Origin: Candidatus Brocadiia bacterium
GTDB taxonomy: Bacteria; Planctomycetota; MHYJ01; WSZJ01
Assembly (NCBI GenBank): GCA_013360825.1
Contig: JABWAY010000190.1
Location: forward strand, 1-7,777
Length of the DNA stretch: 7,777 nt
Reading direction: 5' to 3'
A program made the position numbers and the translations under genes. Positions 4,511-7,777 of this stretch are shown piece by piece. Numbering within the stretch: position 1 is the first letter of the stretch; the number at the start of each line of letters is the position of its first letter. Below the pieces are notes generated by a model, which worked only from the letters and a program-made list of their open reading frames with translations, did no database searches and was not told the DNA's origin.

Positions 4511-6550
4511 GTGGCGAAAATCGGAGACCGGATCAGCGAGTACGTCCTCACCGAGAAGTGCGGTGAGGGCGGATTCGGCGAGGTCTGGAAAGCCCACCAC
4601 CACATCTTTGCGGCCGACACCGTCGCGGTCAAAATCCCGACGGACCGGGCTTTCGTCGATCAGCTGAAGAACGAGGGCATCCTCCAGCACGATCTGCGCC
4701 ACCCCCACATCGTCCGGACGCTCGGCCTCGACCCGGGCGGAACCCCGCCTTACTTCGTCATGGAATTCGTCGAGGGCCAGTCGCTGCGCGCGCTCCTCCG
4801 CGACCGCAGCCGGCTGGACTTCCGCGACGCGGCGGATATCGGCGTGCAGATTCTCGAGGCCCTTGCGTTTGCGCACAGCCGTGGCGTGACGCACCGGGAT
4901 CTCAAGCCCGAGAACATCCTCCTCTCGCTCGCGGGCCCCGCCGCGTGCGAGCGCGCGGGGACGCACCAGGCCCTGGGGGGAGTGTGGCGGGTCAAGATCG
5001 CGGATTTCGGTCTCGGTTCCGTCACCCACCATGTCGCCCAGTCGATGTACCTCTCCGGCGTCGGGGGAACGGCGTCGGGGCGGGCGATGACCGGCACGTG
5101 GGACTACATGGCCCCGGAACTCCGTCGCGGAGTCTGCACCCCGGATCCGCGCCAGGACGTCTACGCCTTCGGCGTCGTCCTCTACGAACTCCTCATGGGC
5201 GACCTCCCGATCGGCGCCTTCGCTTACCCGGGCCAGTCCCTTCCCGCCGTCCCCCAGGAAGTCGACCTGGTCATCCGCGGCTGTCTGCAGCCGGATCCGA
5301 AGCGTCGCTACGCCTCGGCGCGGGAGGTGCTCGAGGACCTGACCGCGACGATCGAGTCCCGGCCGCTCTCCCACGCCGCACGCCTTCTTCCCGTCGAGCG
5401 CGACCTGGTGGCCTCGGTTCCTCTGGCGCAGCTGGCCCCGCAGGGCGTGCTGGCGTTCCGCGGGGGTCAGGAAATCGGCACGTTGCGCGACCTGGTGGCG
5501 GTCTGCGATGCGCACTGGGAGGACGGAAAGCACCACCTGTACCACGGCGATGTCGAGTCCTGGCTTCGCCGGATCGGCGAGCGCGATCTGGCGCGGAAGG
5601 CGATGGAAGCGCGGGAAGGGCATCCCGACCGCAATGCCGCGCTGGAGGCGTTCCTGCAGGCGACGAAGGTGGCCGCGGCGCCGGTGCTGGACCTGGAGGT
5701 GAGCGAGCTCGACTTCCACGACCTGCCGCGCGGGCTGGCCAGGCGGACGCGCGTTTTCGCGTCGAATCGCGGTCGCGGGTGGCTGCACGGGACGGTCACC
5801 TCGACCCAGCCCTGGCTTCGGGTCCTGACCCCGGTGTGGTCGGGGAACGACGCGCCGATCGACCTGCTCGTGGACGGGGACAAGCAGCCGGCGGGGCAGA
5901 GGCTGGAGGCGGTCCTGGCGTTCCAGTCGAACGGGGGGAACGCGACCGTCCCCGTCCGCCTGACGATCGTCCCCCAGCCCGCCCGGATGCGGGTCGAGGA
6001 ACGGAGGCTCTACCTCAGCGCCCGCGGGGAGGGCGGGGACGGCTTCCTCACCATCGTGAACGACGGCGATGTGCCCCTGGCCGTCACGGCGTCCGCCCCG
6101 CTCGACGGCGTCACCTTCGCCGAATCGTTTCCGCTGACCGTCGAGAAACGATTCCGACTCCGATTCTCGGTGAACCTCGAGAGGCTGCGCGCCGCCGGGG
6201 CCGTGCCGGGAGACCGCGCGGAGATTCCGCTCACCCTGACGGGGAACGGCGGAACGACCGTGATCCCCGTCCGCGTCGAGGCGGCGCCCCCCTCGGCCGT
6301 CGGCCACGCGCTGATCGGCGGGGTTGCGGCCCTCGCGCTCTGGGGCCTCGGCGTGACGGACACGTTCCTCTTCCATGTCATCTATCTCTTTGGACTGTTC
6401 CGCCTCCTCCACAAGCTGACCCGGCGTGCCGAAACATCGGGAACCGAGCCCGCGGTGCTGGAGAGGGCGGCGGAACGGACGCGGACGATCTCGTTCTGGA
6501 TGGCGTTCCTGGCGGCGGCGACCGGCCTGCTCGTTCTGTGGCCTCGATAG
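4511..6550 (+). CDS. Membrane-anchored Hanks-type Ser/Thr protein kinase with WLxxxG and Ig-like domains
   Basis: The product has 679 residues. I chose GTG 4511 because AGGGGA (4499-4504) lies 6 nt upstream; GTG 4460 would add 17 residues without a clear site. The kinase domain spans about 11-283: Gly loop GEGGFGEV (18-25), ATP lysine Lys41, HRDLKPEN (128-135, catalytic Asp130), DFG (165-167), APE (201-203) and DVYAFG (216-221). All catalytic residues are intact. Asn135 to DFG is about 17 residues longer than usual, and the activation segment is also long. Then come a Trp-containing helical domain at about 303-385 (FRGGQEIGTLRDLV, WLRRIG at 351-356) and two Ig-like beta domains (about 395-487 and 491-592). 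Two or three TM segments follow (597-634 and 659-677). It should phosphorylate cytoplasmic Ser/Thr targets; the substrate is unknown. It is 13 bp before the TPR gene. Confidence 0.93.
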   Translation: MAKIGDRISEYVLTEKCGEGGFGEVWKAHHHIFAADTVAVKIPTDRAFVDQLKNEGILQHDLRHPHIVRTLGLDPGGTPPYFVMEFVEGQSLRALLRDRSRLDFRDAADIGVQILEALAFAHSRGVTHRDLKPENILLSLAGPAACERAGTHQALGGVWRVKIADFGLGSVTHHVAQSMYLSGVGGTASGRAMTGTWDYMAPELRRGVCTPDPRQDVYAFGVVLYELLMGDLPIGAFAYPGQSLPAVPQEVDLVIRGCLQPDPKRRYASAREVLEDLTATIESRPLSHAARLLPVERDLVASVPLAQLAPQGVLAFRGGQEIGTLRDLVAVCDAHWEDGKHHLYHGDVESWLRRIGERDLARKAMEAREGHPDRNAALEAFLQATKVAAAPVLDLEVSELDFHDLPRGLARRTRVFASNRGRGWLHGTVTSTQPWLRVLTPVWSGNDAPIDLLVDGDKQPAGQRLEAVLAFQSNGGNATVPVRLTIVPQPARMRVEERRLYLSARGEGGDGFLTIVNDGDVPLAVTASAPLDGVTFAESFPLTVEKRFRLRFSVNLERLRAAGAVPGDRAEIPLTLTGNGGTTVIPVRVEAAPPSAVGHALIGGVAALALWGLGVTDTFLFHVIYLFGLFRLLHKLTRRAETSGTEPAVLERAAERTRTISFWMAFLAAATGLLVLWPR

Positions 6551-6563
6551 GGGGAAGACCATC

Positions 6564-7319
6564 GTGAAGCGCGCGTGGGTCTGGATGCTGGCGGCCGCGG
6601 TGGCGTGGGCGGATCCGTGCGGTTCCTGCGGGACGGAGGTCCCGGCGGAGGCGAATTTCTGTCCGAAGTGCGGGACGGCGACGGGCGGGGCCGCGCGGAA
6701 GAAGGTGGAGGACGCGGCTGCGGAGGCGGAGAAGAAGCGGTCGGAGTACCTGGATTCGCTGCGGGCGCTGAAGGCGGCCCATGACGACGCGGGGGACGCG
6801 GCCCGGGCGAGGGAGGTGGACGTCCTGATCCGTGCCGTCGAGAGCACGGAGCTGCGGGCGGGCGGAGGGGCGCCGGGGACGGGGGTGCGCGGCGAGAGGA
6901 AGAGCATCAAGGCCGCGAACGACCTGTTCGAATCGGCCAAGCTGTACATGTCGACGATCAATCCCGCCCGGAGGCGCGGTAACTTCAACATCGCGGCCGA
7001 CAAGCTCCGGGAGCTCATCGAGACGTATCCGGAGAGCGACAAGATCGTGGAGGCGCACTACAACCTCGGCCTCATTTACCAGGACGGGATGATCGACCGG
7101 TACGAAGACGCGGTGCGGGAGTTCGACCGGGTGAAGGAACTCGACCCCGGGACGAGCGGCGACTCCCGGATTCTGGCGGCAAAAATCGTCGACCGTCTGG
7201 GGCGGCTGCAGGAGGCCTACGACCGATACGCCGATGTGGTCGAGCACGACGGCAACGTCCGGAACGTGGAGTGGGCGAAGGCGCGGCGGGTCCAGCTCGA
7301 GCCCCACATCAGGAAGTAG
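6564..7319 (+). CDS. Exported zinc-ribbon, coiled-coil and TPR-like protein
   Basis: The product has 251 residues from GTG 6564, whose AGGGGGA site (6549-6555) overlaps the kinase stop codon. Residues 1-16 look like a signal peptide (basic KR start, hydrophobic core, cleavage after AWA). A four-cysteine zinc ribbon follows at once: Cys19, 22, 33 and 36 in CGSC and CPKC. Residues 42-95 are a charged helix likely to form a coiled coil, 98-110 a Gly-rich linker, and 115-248 TPR-like helical pairs (RRGNFNIAADKLRELIETYP, AHYNLGLIYQDG, YEDAVREFDRVKELDP, RLGRLQEAYDRYADVV). TPRs usually bind proteins, so an assembly or scaffold role fits. A zinc ribbon straight after a signal peptide is odd, since most are cytosolic; the hydrophobic stretch could be an uncleaved anchor. 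It is probably translationally coupled to the kinase, but a functional link is inference. Confidence 0.85.
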   Translation: MKRAWVWMLAAAVAWADPCGSCGTEVPAEANFCPKCGTATGGAARKKVEDAAAEAEKKRSEYLDSLRALKAAHDDAGDAARAREVDVLIRAVESTELRAGGGAPGTGVRGERKSIKAANDLFESAKLYMSTINPARRRGNFNIAADKLRELIETYPESDKIVEAHYNLGLIYQDGMIDRYEDAVREFDRVKELDPGTSGDSRILAAKIVDRLGRLQEAYDRYADVVEHDGNVRNVEWAKARRVQLEPHIRK

Positions 7320-7777
7320 CCGCGGGCTCCGCCGAGAGGATCAGGACGCGGCGCGTCCCGGGCCCCACGCGCGCCCGGTCGTCGATCCGCCGTCCGGCGA
7401 CCCAGACGACCGCCCGCTCTCCCCAGCGCGCGTGCGCTTCGAGTACGACCGTCCGCGCCCGCTCCGCCCTCGGAAGTTTGAGGTCGGTCAGGAAGTCCTG
7501 GAGTTTCCGCTCCCCGGGCGCTCCGAGCGGGAGGAACCGGTCGCCGGCGCGCCGGGTCCGGAGCACCGCGTCCGAAAGCAGGGCATCCGCGTCGATCGCT
7601 TCTTCCCACCGTGCGCGCGAGGCCAGGAACCGGGGGAGGAAACCCGGATCGGCGGCGACTTCGCGGGCCGTGATGAGGACCCCGGCGATGCGGACCGGCC
7701 CGGAGAGCGGGGAGTGCCAGTCCGGCGGCGGCGGGGGAGGGTAGAGGCGGAGGGCGGCCGCGTCGCGGGCGAGCACC
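7309..7777 (-). CDS. tilS: tRNA(Ile)-lysidine synthase TilS, C-terminal part
   Basis: The right edge cuts the gene; about 156 C-terminal codons are visible, ending at TGA 7311-7309. TilS converts the wobble cytidine of the tRNA-Ile CAU anticodon to lysidine with ATP, so that it reads AUA; it is normally essential. The C-terminal TilS domain is recognised by its order of motifs: RTRRAGDRFLPLGAPGERKLQDFL, then DLKLPRAER, then VVWVAGRRIDDR, which fit the family pattern R-x-GDRF-P-G-x-G-x-K-L-x-DFL and W-V-x-G-x-R-I-D-x-R. The region before it (VRIAGVLITAREVAADPGFLPRFL) has less conserved strands and helices. The catalytic N-terminal PP-loop domain (SGGxDS) lies outside the window. Its 3' end overlaps the convergent TPR gene by 11 bp, with no terminator seen between them. 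Confidence 0.88.
   Translation of the reverse strand, partial: VLARDAAALRLYPPPPPPDWHSPLSGPVRIAGVLITAREVAADPGFLPRFLASRARWEEAIDADALLSDAVLRTRRAGDRFLPLGAPGERKLQDFLTDLKLPRAERARTVVLEAHARWGERAVVWVAGRRIDDRARVGPGTRRVLILSAEPAATS

Noticed and set aside
4202..7042. 946-codon open frame on the minus strand opposite the kinase and TPR genes
   Set aside because: It is antisense to two well-supported genes, rich in Arg/Pro/Gly/Ala, and shows no recognisable motifs. Long antisense frames are common in GC-rich coding DNA.

Overview
The window is GC-rich bacterial DNA, densely coding on both strands. Several traits suggest a planctomycete or close relative: an ExbB/TolQ-type protein with an N-terminal signal peptide, several ExbD paralogues in one operon, a Hanks-type kinase carrying Ig-like domains, and a secreted zinc-ribbon/TPR protein. 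This placement is inferred from architecture, not from a marker gene.

Region 1 (1-3973, minus strand) is one apparent operon, read right to left: exbB, three exbD paralogues, a two-TM protein with an OB-fold-like central domain, and the start of a single-TM protein that runs off the left edge into a glycine-rich stretch. Gaps are about 22-164 bp. exbD2 and exbD3 are a recent tandem duplication. The exbD2-exbD3 gap still carries a relict of the 3' end of exbD1, which fixes the unit that was copied. The ExbB/ExbD proteins should form a proton-driven inner-membrane motor. No TonB C-terminal domain, TonB-dependent receptor or Pal is visible, so the two downstream membrane proteins are the best candidates for the parts it drives.

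Region 2 (3974-4510) is a 537-bp divergent intergenic region. It holds a -24/-12 (sigma-54-like) match facing exbB, a sigma-70-like -35/-10 pair facing the kinase, and two copies of a 15-bp dyad, GGGGCA-N3-TGCCYC.

Region 3 (4511-7319, plus strand) is a two-gene unit. The first gene is a Ser/Thr protein kinase with a WLxxxG-type helical domain, two Ig-like beta domains and C-terminal TM segments. The second is an exported protein with a four-cysteine zinc ribbon, a coiled coil and TPR-like helices. The second gene's ribosome binding site overlaps the kinase stop codon, so the pair is probably translationally coupled.

Region 4 (7309-7777, minus strand) is the C-terminal part of tilS (tRNA-Ile lysidine synthase), cut by the right edge. 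It converges on the TPR gene with an 11-bp overlap of coding ends.

No tRNA, rRNA, CRISPR array, insertion sequence or phage gene was seen.
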